Translations under genes and position numbers: made by a program
Assembly (NCBI RefSeq): GCF_900095745.1
Contig: NZ_FMIR01000018.1
Location: 434,001-498,000 of the forward strand
DNA from: Microbacterium oxydans
Lineage (GTDB): Bacteria; Actinomycetota; Actinomycetes; Actinomycetales; Microbacteriaceae
DNA: 64,000 nt
Reading direction: 5' to 3'
Shown: piece by piece, positions 1 through 7,373 of the stretch
Layout of the letters: each line of letters opens with the position of its first letter
Position numbering within the stretch: the first letter of the stretch is position 1
Notes under the pieces: model-generated
Seen by the model: only the letters and a program-made list of their open reading frames with translations
Database searches by the model: none
Told to the model about the DNA's origin: nothing

Positions 1-149
1 CGCATCAGGGTGGTCTTTCCGCATCCCGACGGCCCGAGCAGCCCCGTGATCTGTCCACGCGGGATCGTGAGGTCGATCCCGTCGAAGACCCGCACTGCCC
101 CGCGGTGCACCCGCAGCTGCGCGATCTCGACGGCCGAGTTATTCATCAT
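1..149 (-). CDS. ABC transporter ATP-binding protein, N-terminal part only
   Basis: Only the first 49 codons are in the window; the gene continues past the left edge. They read MMNNSAVEIAQLRVHRG and then a Walker A loop, GPSGCGKTT, near residue 43. This is the usual N-terminus of an ABC ATPase that powers an exporter or importer at the inner face of the membrane; the substrate cannot be told. Two ATG codons (ending at 149 and 146) are possible. The upstream -35/-10 pair places transcription start at or one base before the ATG, so the mRNA is probably leaderless. The gene lies 57 bp downstream of a TetR regulator on the same strand, with a palindrome over its start codon. A drug or antimicrobial efflux role controlled by that TetR is a reasonable guess. 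Confidence 0.8.
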   Translation of the reverse strand, partial: MMNNSAVEIAQLRVHRGAVRVFDGIDLTIPRGQITGLLGPSGCGKTTLM

Positions 150-158
150 GTGATGAAT
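141..158. promoter_or_regulatory. Palindromic operator over ABC gene start
   Basis: Perfect inverted repeat ATTCATCA-TG-TGATGAAT. It covers the start codon of the ABC gene and the edge of its -10 box, and lies just downstream of the TetR gene. TetR-family proteins bind palindromes of this size, so binding here would block initiation directly. The assignment to this TetR is inference. Confidence 0.6.
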
Positions 159-185
159 TATGCGCCTACGGGTCGATCACGTCAA
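157..185 (-). promoter_or_regulatory. Promoter of the ABC gene, leaderless type
   Basis: On the minus strand TTGACG (185-180) is followed by a 17-base spacer and CATAAT (162-157). Seven bases later comes the ATG, so the transcript would have essentially no leader. Confidence 0.65.
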
Positions 186-206
186 CGGGATCCGGGGGCC
201 GCGTGC

Positions 207-803
207 TCAGTCGAAGAGGTAGCGCTGCAGGGTGGGGCCGACACGGGCGACGAGTTCGTCGACCGATGCCGCGGCGAGCGCCGGCAGTCGCAGCACGTAG
301 CGTGCGATCAGCATCCCGGCGATCTGCGAGGCGACGAGCGAAGCGCGAAGGTCGGCGTCGTCGGCGTCGAGGCTCCCGGCGACGCGGGACAGCAGCTCAC
401 GAGACAGGAAGCCCGCCAGCAGCGGCGTCGTGAGCCGGCTGCCGATCGCCGTGCGCAGCAGCATGACCCCTCGCCGGCGCACCTCGGGCTGCTCGAACGC
501 CTCGAGCACGTAACGGATCAGCCGCTCGCCGACCTCGTCACGCGGACCCGCAAGGATCTTCGGCACATCGACGTCGGGTCGCAGCGGGATGCCGACGGCC
601 TCTGCGAAGAGGTCGGCCTTGGTGCCGAAGTAGTGGTGTACGAGTGCCGAGTCGACGCCGGCTCTCGCGGCGATCGAGCGGATCGTCGCCCCGTCGTACC
701 CCTTCTCGGCGAAGTCGTCGACCGCCGACGCGATGATGCGCGCCCGCGAATCGGAGCCGCCCCGGGGGCGCCCTCGCCGGCGCGGCGCCTTCTGCTCGGT
801 CAT
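207..803 (-). CDS. TetR/AcrR family transcriptional regulator
   Basis: A 198-residue regulator. Residues 1-14 are basic. A helix-turn-helix follows (SRARIIASAVDDFAEKGYDG, then TIRSIAARAGVDSALVHHYF) at about residues 18-60, and the rest is an all-helical ligand-binding and dimer domain with TetR_C features. A longer frame begins at 845. The start at 803 is preferred because a TAGGCT -10 box ends seven bases upstream of its ATG and the added 14 residues look unlike the family. It precedes the ABC ATPase in the same direction with 57 bp between, and a palindrome lies at that junction. It most likely represses the ABC gene and responds to a compound the transporter exports. The ligand is unknown. 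Confidence 0.88.
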   Translation of the reverse strand: MTEQKAPRRRGRPRGGSDSRARIIASAVDDFAEKGYDGATIRSIAARAGVDSALVHHYFGTKADLFAEAVGIPLRPDVDVPKILAGPRDEVGERLIRYVLEAFEQPEVRRRGVMLLRTAIGSRLTTPLLAGFLSRELLSRVAGSLDADDADLRASLVASQIAGMLIARYVLRLPALAAASVDELVARVGPTLQRYLFD

Positions 804-810
804 GACCGCC

Positions 811-816
811 AGCCTA
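811..816 (-). promoter_or_regulatory. -10 box of the TetR gene
   Basis: TAGGCT on the minus strand, seven bases before the ATG at 803. This fits a leaderless transcript and supports the shorter start. Confidence 0.5.
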
Positions 817-847
817 TGACGCGTGCCGACGGCGCGGGGCTCCACCC

Positions 848-1603
848 TCAGTCGAGCAGGTGGCGGAGATAGCGTGTCGGATGCTCGAGGAACGAGCGCC
901 AGTGGTTCACGATCTCAAGATCGCCCCATTCGGCGGGACGGACTCCCCACTCCCCCACTTCGAGGATCTTCGCACCGGGCAGCGCCGCGAGCACCGGCGA
1001 GTGCGTGGCACACAGCACCTGCCCACCGTCGTCGGCGATGCGCCGCAGCACCGCGATGAGCGCCAGCGTGGAGTTGAACGACAGTGCGGCCTCCGGCTCG
1101 TCGAGACAGTAGAAGCCCGGCTCGTCGAAGCGGCTCTCCAACAGCGCGAGGAACGACTCGCCGTGGCTCATCTCGTGGAACCGCACATCGGCGCCGCCGG
1201 TCGACGGGTTGTCCTCGAGATACGTATAGAACGAGTGCATCGTCTCGGCCCGCAGGAAGAAGCCCCAGCGGTTGGCTCCCACACCGCGCTGCAGCCGGAT
1301 CCACTCCGACAACGGGGACTCGGTCGCTCGCGTGCTGTGCCGCGCCTGTCGCGAACCGCCCTCGGGCGAGAGGCCGTAGGCGAGTGCGACGCCTTCGACC
1401 AGGGTCGACTTGCCGCTGCCGTTCTCGCCCACGAGGAACGTCACCCCGGGGTCGAGATCGATCCCCTCCCGCAGCACCTGGGCGACCGCGGGAATGCTCG
1501 TCGGCCATTCCCCATCCGGCGTCGGGGCGTCGTCGTTCGGGCGCACCGCCACGACCGGCTGCTGCCGCCGTCGGCGAGAGCTCGGCTCCCAGAACGCATC
1601 CAT
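848..1603 (-). CDS. AAA family ATPase of ABC-type fold
   Basis: About 251 residues with the core of a soluble ABC-like ATPase. Walker A is VGENGSGKSTLVEG at about residue 61, a degenerate signature is MSHGESF at about 147, Walker B is CLDEPEAALS at about 167, and the H-loop is CATHSPVLA near 202. There is no membrane segment or transport domain. Such AAA_23-type proteins are related to SMC/RecF ATPases and to nuclease-associated ATPases, and most are uncharacterised. ATG at 1603 is chosen because GGAGGGA precedes it at a good distance; the longer frame to 1654 adds residues lacking a ribosome site. The gene stands alone between sdaA and the TetR gene, and no nuclease partner (for example TOPRIM) lies beside it. 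Confidence 0.85.
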   Translation of the reverse strand: MDAFWEPSSRRRRQQPVVAVRPNDDAPTPDGEWPTSIPAVAQVLREGIDLDPGVTFLVGENGSGKSTLVEGVALAYGLSPEGGSRQARHSTRATESPLSEWIRLQRGVGANRWGFFLRAETMHSFYTYLEDNPSTGGADVRFHEMSHGESFLALLESRFDEPGFYCLDEPEAALSFNSTLALIAVLRRIADDGGQVLCATHSPVLAALPGAKILEVGEWGVRPAEWGDLEIVNHWRSFLEHPTRYLRHLLD

Positions 1604-1672
1604 CGTGCTCCCTCCGCGTGGTGTCAGGAGGAGGCTACCGGCATCCGCGGACACGGAGTCGGGCGGGCGCGA

Positions 1673-3169
1673 TCAGCACTCGATGACGTTGACCGCGAGG
1701 CCGCCCTCGCTGGTCTCCTTGTACTTGGTCGACATGTCGGCGCCCGTCTGACGCATCGTCTCGACGACCGCATCCAGTGAGACGTAGTGGCTGCCGTCGC
1801 CGCGCAGGGCGAGACGAGCGGCCGTGACCGCGGTCGATGCCGCGATCGCATTGCGCTCGATGCAGGGGATCTGCACGAGTCCGCCGATCGGGTCGCAGGT
1901 GAGCCCCAGGTGGTGCTCCATCGCGATCTCGGCGGCGTTCTCGATCTGACGGTTCGTGCCACCCATGACCGCGGTGAGTCCGCCGGCCGCCATCGCACAC
2001 GCGGAGCCGACCTCGGCCTGACATCCGCCCTCGGCTCCGGAGATCGAGGCGTTGGCCTTGAACAGCGACCCGAGGGCCGTTGCGGTCAGCAGGAAGCGAC
2101 GGATGCCACGGCGACGGTTGGCCTCAGCGGTCTGTTCTTCATCGAGGTCGCTCGCGGCCTCTACCGCCCGGACGTCGGACTCGAAGCCCAGCAGCGCGCT
2201 GCCGACCAGCTCGCCGTAGGGAGTCACGGCGTTGCCCGCGCCGAGTCCCGAATCGGCGAGGAACCGCCACCAGTACATGGCGACGGCGGGGAGGATGCCG
2301 GCGGCGCCGTTCGTCGGCGCGGTCACGACCCGGCCACCCGCCGCGTTCTCTTCGTTGACGGCCAGGGCGAAGGCGCCGAGCCACTCGCCCGGCAGCTCTC
2401 GATGCCCATCGGCCTCGACCGCTTCGAGCTGGCCGCGGATCACTCCGGCCCGCCGCTTGACCTTGAGGATGCCGGGCAGTGTGCCGTCGGCGTGGAGACC
2501 GGCATCGACGCACCCCGACATCGCATCCCAGATCGCGTCGAGCCCGGCCGCGACCTCTTCCTCGCCGCGCAGCGAGGTCTCGTTGAGCCGCGCGACCTCG
2601 GCGATCGACAGTCCGTTCTCGTCGCAGAGGGCGAGCAGCGACGCGGCATCCGCATACGCGTAGGGGAACCCTGCGGTCGTGAGCTTCGCCTCTTCCCCGT
2701 CGCGGCGGATGAACCCGCCACCCACCGAGTAATAGGTCTCCTCGGCGACGATCTGCTCCTCGGCATCCCACGCCGTGATCGTCATGGCGTTCGGGTGACC
2801 GGGCAGCCGGGTGCGCGGCGCGAAGACGATGTCGTCCTTCGCGAACGGGACGTCATGGATGCCGTCGATCGACAGCGCGCCGCCCACGGGGAAGTCCGTC
2901 CAGGCCGACCTCACGTCGGCGGGTTCGCACGTCTCCGGCGCGAGTCCGCGCAGACCGGCGACCACGGCATCCGGAGTCCCGTGCCCGATCCCGGTGGCGC
3001 CGAGGGAGCCGTACAGCGTGCTGCCGACGCGCGCCACGCGCGGGAGGACGCCCGTCGCGGTGAGCCGTCGCGCGAAGTCGAGGGCGGCCCGCATCGGTCC
3101 GACCGTATGGGAGCTCGAAGGCCCCACTCCGATGGAGAAGAGGTCGAAGGCCGAGACGTACGCAGTCAC
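1673..3169 (-). CDS. sdaA: L-serine ammonia-lyase (single-chain)
   Basis: Deaminates L-serine to pyruvate and ammonia in the cytoplasm using a [4Fe-4S] cluster. At 498 residues it is a fused alpha/beta single-chain enzyme of normal length. The N-terminal beta domain starts SAFDLFSIGVGPSSSHTVGPM, the typical opening of the family. Candidate cluster cysteines lie in GCQAEVGSACAMAAGG (about residue 380) and in LTCDPIGGLVQIPC (about residue 425). The start is GTG at 3169. A TAGCCT box ends six bases upstream, so the mRNA is probably leaderless. It is a single-gene unit; no serine transporter or glycine-cleavage gene adjoins it. Confidence 0.96.
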   Translation of the reverse strand: MTAYVSAFDLFSIGVGPSSSHTVGPMRAALDFARRLTATGVLPRVARVGSTLYGSLGATGIGHGTPDAVVAGLRGLAPETCEPADVRSAWTDFPVGGALSIDGIHDVPFAKDDIVFAPRTRLPGHPNAMTITAWDAEEQIVAEETYYSVGGGFIRRDGEEAKLTTAGFPYAYADAASLLALCDENGLSIAEVARLNETSLRGEEEVAAGLDAIWDAMSGCVDAGLHADGTLPGILKVKRRAGVIRGQLEAVEADGHRELPGEWLGAFALAVNEENAAGGRVVTAPTNGAAGILPAVAMYWWRFLADSGLGAGNAVTPYGELVGSALLGFESDVRAVEAASDLDEEQTAEANRRRGIRRFLLTATALGSLFKANASISGAEGGCQAEVGSACAMAAGGLTAVMGGTNRQIENAAEIAMEHHLGLTCDPIGGLVQIPCIERNAIAASTAVTAARLALRGDGSHYVSLDAVVETMRQTGADMSTKYKETSEGGLAVNVIEC

Positions 3170-3175
3170 CCCTCC

Positions 3176-3181
3176 AGGCTA
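3176..3181 (-). promoter_or_regulatory. -10 box of sdaA
   Basis: TAGCCT on the minus strand, exactly six bases before GTG at 3169. A weak -35 (TGAACC) lies 18 bases further upstream. Confidence 0.5.
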
Positions 3182-3294
3182 CGCCGCATCGGCGCCTTCG
3201 GTTCACCCCGGTTAACTCGGCGCCGCGTCAAGCCCCTTCAGCCGCGCGTGCTTCCGAGGCATCCTGATCGGACGACACCACGAAAGGGGCCACC

Positions 3295-3576
3295 ATGACG
3301 AACAGCACTGCCGGACAGGATCCCGCCGAGGCGCAGACGCCCACTCCCACGCCCGCCTCCGACACGAGCGCGGGCGAGGCGACCACACCCGCCGAGGCCG
3401 AATCACCCGAAGACGCCGACCCGAGCGAGGTGCCGAGCACCGAAGACCTCGAAGAGCCGAGCACCGAGAAGGACCCGGGCGAGGAACCGAAGGCGCCGAA
3501 GCGCGAAGAGCCCGAGCCGGATCACGAGGCCGTGGGGATCGGGGTCGTCGACACGGAAGAGCCGCAGGCCGGCTGA
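3295..3576 (+). CDS. Small acidic Pro/Glu/Thr-rich protein of unknown function
   Basis: 93 residues, almost entirely low complexity: alternating PTPTPA, EAESPED, PSTEDLEEPSTEKDP and KREEPEPD stretches, strongly acidic and predicted disordered. There is no signal peptide or membrane segment and no family I recognise. GAAAGGGG sits just upstream of the ATG, and a strong hairpin follows the stop, so it looks like a real monocistronic gene. Disordered acidic proteins of this kind recur in Microbacteriaceae genomes without a known role. It could also be a fast-evolving stress protein; no function can be inferred. Confidence 0.65.
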   Translation: MTNSTAGQDPAEAQTPTPTPASDTSAGEATTPAEAESPEDADPSEVPSTEDLEEPSTEKDPGEEPKAPKREEPEPDHEAVGIGVVDTEEPQAG

Positions 3577-3603
3577 GCAGCTCGCTGAGACCCCGGATCA
3601 CCG

Positions 3604-3644
3604 CCGAGACCCCCCGTGCAGACAGCAGCAGGGCGGGGTCTCGG
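3604..3644. terminator. Bidirectional hairpin between convergent genes
   Basis: Stem CCGAGACCCC (3604-3613) pairs with GGGGTCTCGG (3635-3644) across a 21-base loop. It lies between the ends of the small acidic protein gene and the flavoprotein gene. There is no long T run. Confidence 0.6.
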
Positions 3645-3668
3645 TGCGAAGCCGGGGCCTCGGCGGAT

Positions 3669-5399
3669 CTACTCGACGAGCTTTCCCGCGGTGTCGACCT
3701 CGCGCATGAGCTCGGCGATCTCGGGCGAGACCTCCGGGATCTCCTCGCGGGTGACGCCCGCGGTCGGCGACCACACCAGGTTCACCTGCAGGGTCGGGTC
3801 GGTGTCGGGGAAGTCGCTGCGGTTGTGGCATCCGCGCGTCTCCCGACGCTCGAGCGCAGCCTCGAGGGTGGCACGAGCGGCGAGCGCGGAGGCCTTGAGG
3901 TCGAACGCGTGCGCGAGGTCCTGGAAACCGGCGATATCGGGGTGGATCCCCACATCCTCCATGCGCCCCTCGATCATGTCGAGGTCGGCGAGTCCTGCAC
4001 GCAGCCCGTCTTCCGAGCGGACGACGCCCGCGTACTCGGTCATCAGGTTGCGGATGGCGCGCTGCAGGGCGCGCACGTTCTCGCGCCCCTCCGCGGCGAG
4101 CAGGTCGTCGATCTCGGCCCGTGCTGCCGCGACCGCCGTCGCCGACCGGCGCTGCGCGTCGAGACCGGCCGCGTGCTCCATGGCGGCCTGCCCGACGATG
4201 CGCCCGTAGACCAGCAGCTCGATGAGCGAGTTGCCGCCGAGCCGGTTCGCTCCGTGCAGTCCGCTCGAGGCCTCGCCGATCGCGTACAGCCCCTCGACGT
4301 CGGTCTGGTGATCCTCGGGACGAACCCAGACTCCACCCATCGAGTAGTGCGCGGTCGGCGCGATCTCGATCGGGTCGGTCGTGATGTCGAGCATCTGCAG
4401 CTCCATCATCGTCTGGTAGACGCGCGGCAGCCGAGTCATGATCGTCTCGCGCGGCAGATGCGACACGTCGAGCCAGACGCCCCCGTTCTCGGTGCCGCGT
4501 CCTTCCTTGATCTCGGTGTATGCGGCGAGCGCGACGCGGTCGCGGGTCGACAGCTCCATGCGCTCGGGGTCGTACTTCTCCATGAACCGCTCTCCGAGGG
4601 CGTTGCGGAGGATGCCGCCCTCCCCACGTGCGGCCTCGGAGATGAGCGTGCCGGCCGCGTTCTCCGGCTCGATGATGCCGGACGGGTGGAACTGCACGAG
4701 CTCCGGGTCGCGCAGGCGCGCTCCGGCGTCGACCGCGAGGCGGAAGGAGTCGCCCGTGTTCTCGTCGCGACGCGACGAGGTGCGGCGCCAGATGCGGTTG
4801 TGGCCGCCGGCTGCGAGGATCACGGCATCCGCGTGGATCAGGTAGCGAGTGCCGTCGGCCTGGTCGAAGCCGTAGGCGCCGAACACGACGTTGTCGCGCA
4901 CGAGCAGACGGGTGATGTAGACGTGGTCGAGGATCGGGACCTCGAGCTGCTCGGCCTTGCGCACGAGCGTGCGCTGGATCTCGAGGCCCGTGTAGTCACC
5001 GGCGAAGGCGGTGCGGCGGAAGGTGTGTGCGCCGAAGAACCGCTGCGAGATGCGGCCGTCGTCTTCTCGGGCGAAGTCCATGCCCCACCGTTCGAGGTCG
5101 CGGATGCCGCGCTCGGCCCCCTGCGTGACGATCTCGACCGTGTGCGGGTTGGCGAGCAGGTAGCTCTCCTTGATGGTGTCGGCCGCGTGCTGCTGCCAGC
5201 TGTCCTCGGCGTCCATGGTGCCCAGCGCCGCGTTGATGCCGCCGGCCGCGAGGGAGGTGTGCGCGTCCTGACGCGGACGTTTGCCGACGGCGAGGACATC
5301 GACGCCGTGTTCGGCGATCTCGATCGCTGCGCGCAGACCGGAGCCGCCGGTGCCGATCACGAGGACGGTGGTGGATATCTGACGTTCGGGGGTAGACAT
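3669..5399 (-). CDS. FAD-dependent oxidoreductase, fumarate reductase / L-aspartate oxidase family
   Basis: About 576 residues. The dinucleotide motif VIGTGGSGLRAAIE is at about residue 14, the FAD-linked ...TSLAAGGINAALG at about 48, the substrate-domain HPSGI and RGEGGILRN around 240-265, and AHYSMGGVWV followed by YAIGEASSGLHGANRLGGNSL at 345-390. These are hallmarks of the succinate dehydrogenase/fumarate reductase/NadB flavoprotein group. No iron-sulfur or membrane-anchor subunit and no nadA/nadC lies nearby, so it is either a stand-alone soluble flavoprotein or a subunit whose partners are elsewhere. ATG 5399 is chosen; GTG at 5408 is also possible. A LysR regulator is divergent 68-77 bp away and probably controls it. 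The substrate is unknown. Confidence 0.88.
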   Translation of the reverse strand: MSTPERQISTTVLVIGTGGSGLRAAIEIAEHGVDVLAVGKRPRQDAHTSLAAGGINAALGTMDAEDSWQQHAADTIKESYLLANPHTVEIVTQGAERGIRDLERWGMDFAREDDGRISQRFFGAHTFRRTAFAGDYTGLEIQRTLVRKAEQLEVPILDHVYITRLLVRDNVVFGAYGFDQADGTRYLIHADAVILAAGGHNRIWRRTSSRRDENTGDSFRLAVDAGARLRDPELVQFHPSGIIEPENAAGTLISEAARGEGGILRNALGERFMEKYDPERMELSTRDRVALAAYTEIKEGRGTENGGVWLDVSHLPRETIMTRLPRVYQTMMELQMLDITTDPIEIAPTAHYSMGGVWVRPEDHQTDVEGLYAIGEASSGLHGANRLGGNSLIELLVYGRIVGQAAMEHAAGLDAQRRSATAVAAARAEIDDLLAAEGRENVRALQRAIRNLMTEYAGVVRSEDGLRAGLADLDMIEGRMEDVGIHPDIAGFQDLAHAFDLKASALAARATLEAALERRETRGCHNRSDFPDTDPTLQVNLVWSPTAGVTREEIPEVSPEIAELMREVDTAGKLVE

Positions 5400-5413
5400 G
5401 CTTTCCACGCTAA

Positions 5414-5427
5414 TTAGGGGACCCTAA
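5414..5427. promoter_or_regulatory. Palindrome with T-N11-A in the flavoprotein/LysR divergent promoter
   Basis: TTAGGG-GA-CCCTAA, with T5415 and A5427 forming a T-N11-A pair as in LysR-type sites. It overlaps a TAGGGT -10-like box of the minus-strand flavoprotein gene. LysR binding here is inference. Confidence 0.5.
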
Positions 5428-5464
5428 TAACTCCAATGCATAGTTCGAGTGGAAACGATGCCGG

Positions 5465-5470
5465 TAGGCT
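5465..5470 (+). promoter_or_regulatory. -10 box of the LysR gene
   Basis: TAGGCT, followed after six bases by ATG at 5477. This favours that ATG over the one at 5471, which directly abuts the box. Confidence 0.5.
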
Positions 5471-5476
5471 ATGACC

Positions 5477-6406
5477 ATGAACCTCGAGCAGCTCCGCGGG
5501 TTCGTCGAGGTCGCACGCCTCGGACATTTCACCCGCGCCTCCGAGCACCTGCACCTGGCACAGCCGTCGCTGAGCCGACAGATCTCCACCCTCGAACGCG
5601 AACTCGGCGCCGAACTTTTCCACCGGGCACGCGGCCACATCGCGCTCACCGCCGCGGGAGAGACGCTCCTCCCCCGCGCACAGCGCATGCTCGCCGAAGC
5701 CGATGCGATCCGCGACGAGATGGGCGAGCTGGCCGGCCTCCGCCGTGGACGGGTGCGACTGGGCGCGCCGCCCACGCTCTGCATCAGCCTCGTCGCCGAG
5801 GCGATCAGCGTGTTCCATGCGAGCCATCCGGGGGTCGATCTGCATCTGACCGAGAGCGGTTCGCGCCGGCTCGTCGATCAGCTCGCCGTCGGCGCGGTCG
5901 ACATCGCCCTCATCACCGAATCCGACGGTCCACCGCCGTCGGGCTTCAGCCTCACGCGCATGCCGCTGCTCGCCGAAGAGCTCGTCGTCATCTCCGCCGC
6001 GACAGAGCCACCCGTCTCGACCATGCCCGCGATGAGCCTCTCCCACCTGGCCACGCTCCCGCTGATCGCTCTCGACGAGACGTACGAGCTGCGAGCGACC
6101 ACCGACGCCGCCTTCCGCGCCGAGGGCCTGGTGCCCACCCACGTGCTCGAGGGAGCCGAGATGGATGCCGTGCTGCGCTTCGTCGAGCGCGGTGTCGGTG
6201 TGGCGGTGGTCCCGGCGATGGTGCTGCTCGATCGCCCCGCACTGCGCTCGGTTCGGCTGACGCATCCGATGATGACCCGCACCGTGAGCCTCGCCCACCG
6301 AGCGGACGTCACCCCTGCGGTCGCTGTCGCGGCGATCCGCGAGGTGATCGTGGCCACGGCCGCGGAGGTCGCGCGCCGCGACCCCGCGATCACCAGCCTC
6401 CTCTGA
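5477..6406 (+). CDS. LysR family transcriptional regulator
   Basis: 309 residues. The N-terminal winged helix (MNLEQLRGFVEVARLGHFTR, then ASEHLHLAQPSLSRQISTLE) covers residues 1-60 and is followed by a linker helix. The periplasmic-binding-like effector domain (RVRLGAPPTLCISLVAEAIS onward) starts near residue 90. Length and order are standard. It is divergent from the flavoprotein gene, the classic LysR arrangement, and a T-N11-A palindrome lies between the two. It probably activates or represses the flavoprotein gene and its own gene in response to a small molecule. A terminator hairpin follows at 6470. The start at 5477 rests on the -10 spacing; translation from 5471 would add only two residues. 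Confidence 0.92.
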   Translation: MNLEQLRGFVEVARLGHFTRASEHLHLAQPSLSRQISTLERELGAELFHRARGHIALTAAGETLLPRAQRMLAEADAIRDEMGELAGLRRGRVRLGAPPTLCISLVAEAISVFHASHPGVDLHLTESGSRRLVDQLAVGAVDIALITESDGPPPSGFSLTRMPLLAEELVVISAATEPPVSTMPAMSLSHLATLPLIALDETYELRATTDAAFRAEGLVPTHVLEGAEMDAVLRFVERGVGVAVVPAMVLLDRPALRSVRLTHPMMTRTVSLAHRADVTPAVAVAAIREVIVATAAEVARRDPAITSLL

Positions 6407-6469
6407 CGCGGCCTGCGGTCAACCCGAGAGCGCCCCACCAGCGGCCCCGAGAATGGGACCCGGATACAG

Positions 6470-6503
6470 CAGAATCCCCACCGCTTTCGCGACGGGGATT
6501 CTG
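6470..6503. terminator. Hairpin terminator between LysR gene and tRNA-Arg
   Basis: Stem CAGAATCCCC (6470-6479) / GGGGATTCTG (6494-6503) with a 14-base loop. It can serve the LysR gene on plus and the tRNA on minus. Confidence 0.7.
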
Positions 6504-6521
6504 TACTGTCTCAACACAGTG

Positions 6522-6594
6522 TGCGCCCGAAGGGACTCGAACCCCTAACCTTCTGATCCGTAGTCAGATGCTCTATCCATTGAGCTACGGGCGC
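6522..6594 (-). tRNA. tRNA-Arg (anticodon ACG)
   Basis: A 73-base cloverleaf on the minus strand. Acceptor GCGCCCG pairs with CGGGCGC with discriminator A, the D-loop has AATGGAT, the anticodon loop CTACGGA gives ACG, and the T arm has GTTCGAGTC. CCA is not encoded. The A34 would be edited to inosine to read CGU/CGC/CGA. Confidence 0.97.
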
Positions 6595-6658
6595 CCAGCC
6601 CGCTCAGCGGGCCGTGGAACAGCCTACAACAGTCCTGACGCGAAAGCGAAACGAGGCC

Positions 6659-7243
6659 TCAGTCGCTCGCCGCCTCGACTTTCTGCTGCTTCTTGCGCCG
6701 CTTGGCCCGCGCGCGCTGCTCGGAGGAGAGGGCCTGAAGGTCGACGAGACGCAGTGCCTGCATGCGTGCTTCGCGCATGCGGTTGTAGTCGGGATCCTGG
6801 TCGGGACGCATGCCCTCGACCCGCAGTCGGCGGTCGAGATTGTGGCGCACGTCTGCCCAGGCGGCGTCGCGCGCCTCTTCGACGATCTGGGCCAGCCGCT
6901 CCCGGTCTTCCATCACCTCACGCAGGCGCTGACCGACCCCGGTGGACTGCTTGGCCCGGCGGCGCAGGTTGCGCACATCGCGGTCGCGGTAGTCGTGCGT
7001 GCCCACCGGATCGGAGTGCCGACCCCTGGCGCGCTTGCGCAGAGCGGTGACGTTGGCGGCCGCCTCTTCCGCCTCTTCGGCCATCGCCCGCAGCGCCTCC
7101 CGCGCGTCGTCGATGTACTTCTCCATGTCGAAGACGCCGTCTTCGGCGATGGTGCCGATGAGGATGTGATTCTTCACGGCGAGGCGCGCGGCAGCCGTCG
7201 CGATCGCGACGCCTTCGGCGATGGCATCCGCTGTCCGTCCCAC
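6659..7243 (-). CDS. Conserved helical protein of unknown function
   Basis: 194 residues, rich in Arg, Glu and Ala, predicted almost wholly helical with coiled-coil character. It starts MGRTADAIAEGVAIATAAAR, is acidic in the middle, and ends in a basic tail RAKRRKKQQKVEAASD. No catalytic motif or membrane segment is visible. The start is GTG at 7243 with GAGGAGG just upstream. It lies between tRNA-Arg and a divergent SDR gene. I do not recognise a function. The basic tail suggests contact with nucleic acid or ribosome, which is only a guess. Confidence 0.75.
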   Translation of the reverse strand: MGRTADAIAEGVAIATAAARLAVKNHILIGTIAEDGVFDMEKYIDDAREALRAMAEEAEEAAANVTALRKRARGRHSDPVGTHDYRDRDVRNLRRRAKQSTGVGQRLREVMEDRERLAQIVEEARDAAWADVRHNLDRRLRVEGMRPDQDPDYNRMREARMQALRLVDLQALSSEQRARAKRRKKQQKVEAASD

Positions 7244-7373
7244 CGGTACCTCCTCTCCACGAGCGTACCGGTATCACTGGGGCCCGGTGTCGGCCAGAAT
7301 GGTTCCGGATCAGCATGCCCCACCCCTCCGACATCCGCAGCCACGGCCCCGGATCGCGCACCGCAGGAGACTC

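Noticed and set aside
105..872. 255-codon plus-strand open frame over the TetR gene
   Set aside because: It is antisense to a clear TetR protein, rich in Arg/Asp with no domain, and arises from high GC at third positions.
3170..3294. Glycine or serine riboswitch before sdaA
   Set aside because: No conserved riboswitch pairing is visible, and the -10 box six bases before GTG leaves no leader.
1787..3298. 503-codon plus-strand open frame
   Set aside because: It lies opposite sdaA, which has full family motifs and cluster cysteines; the antisense product has no recognisable fold.
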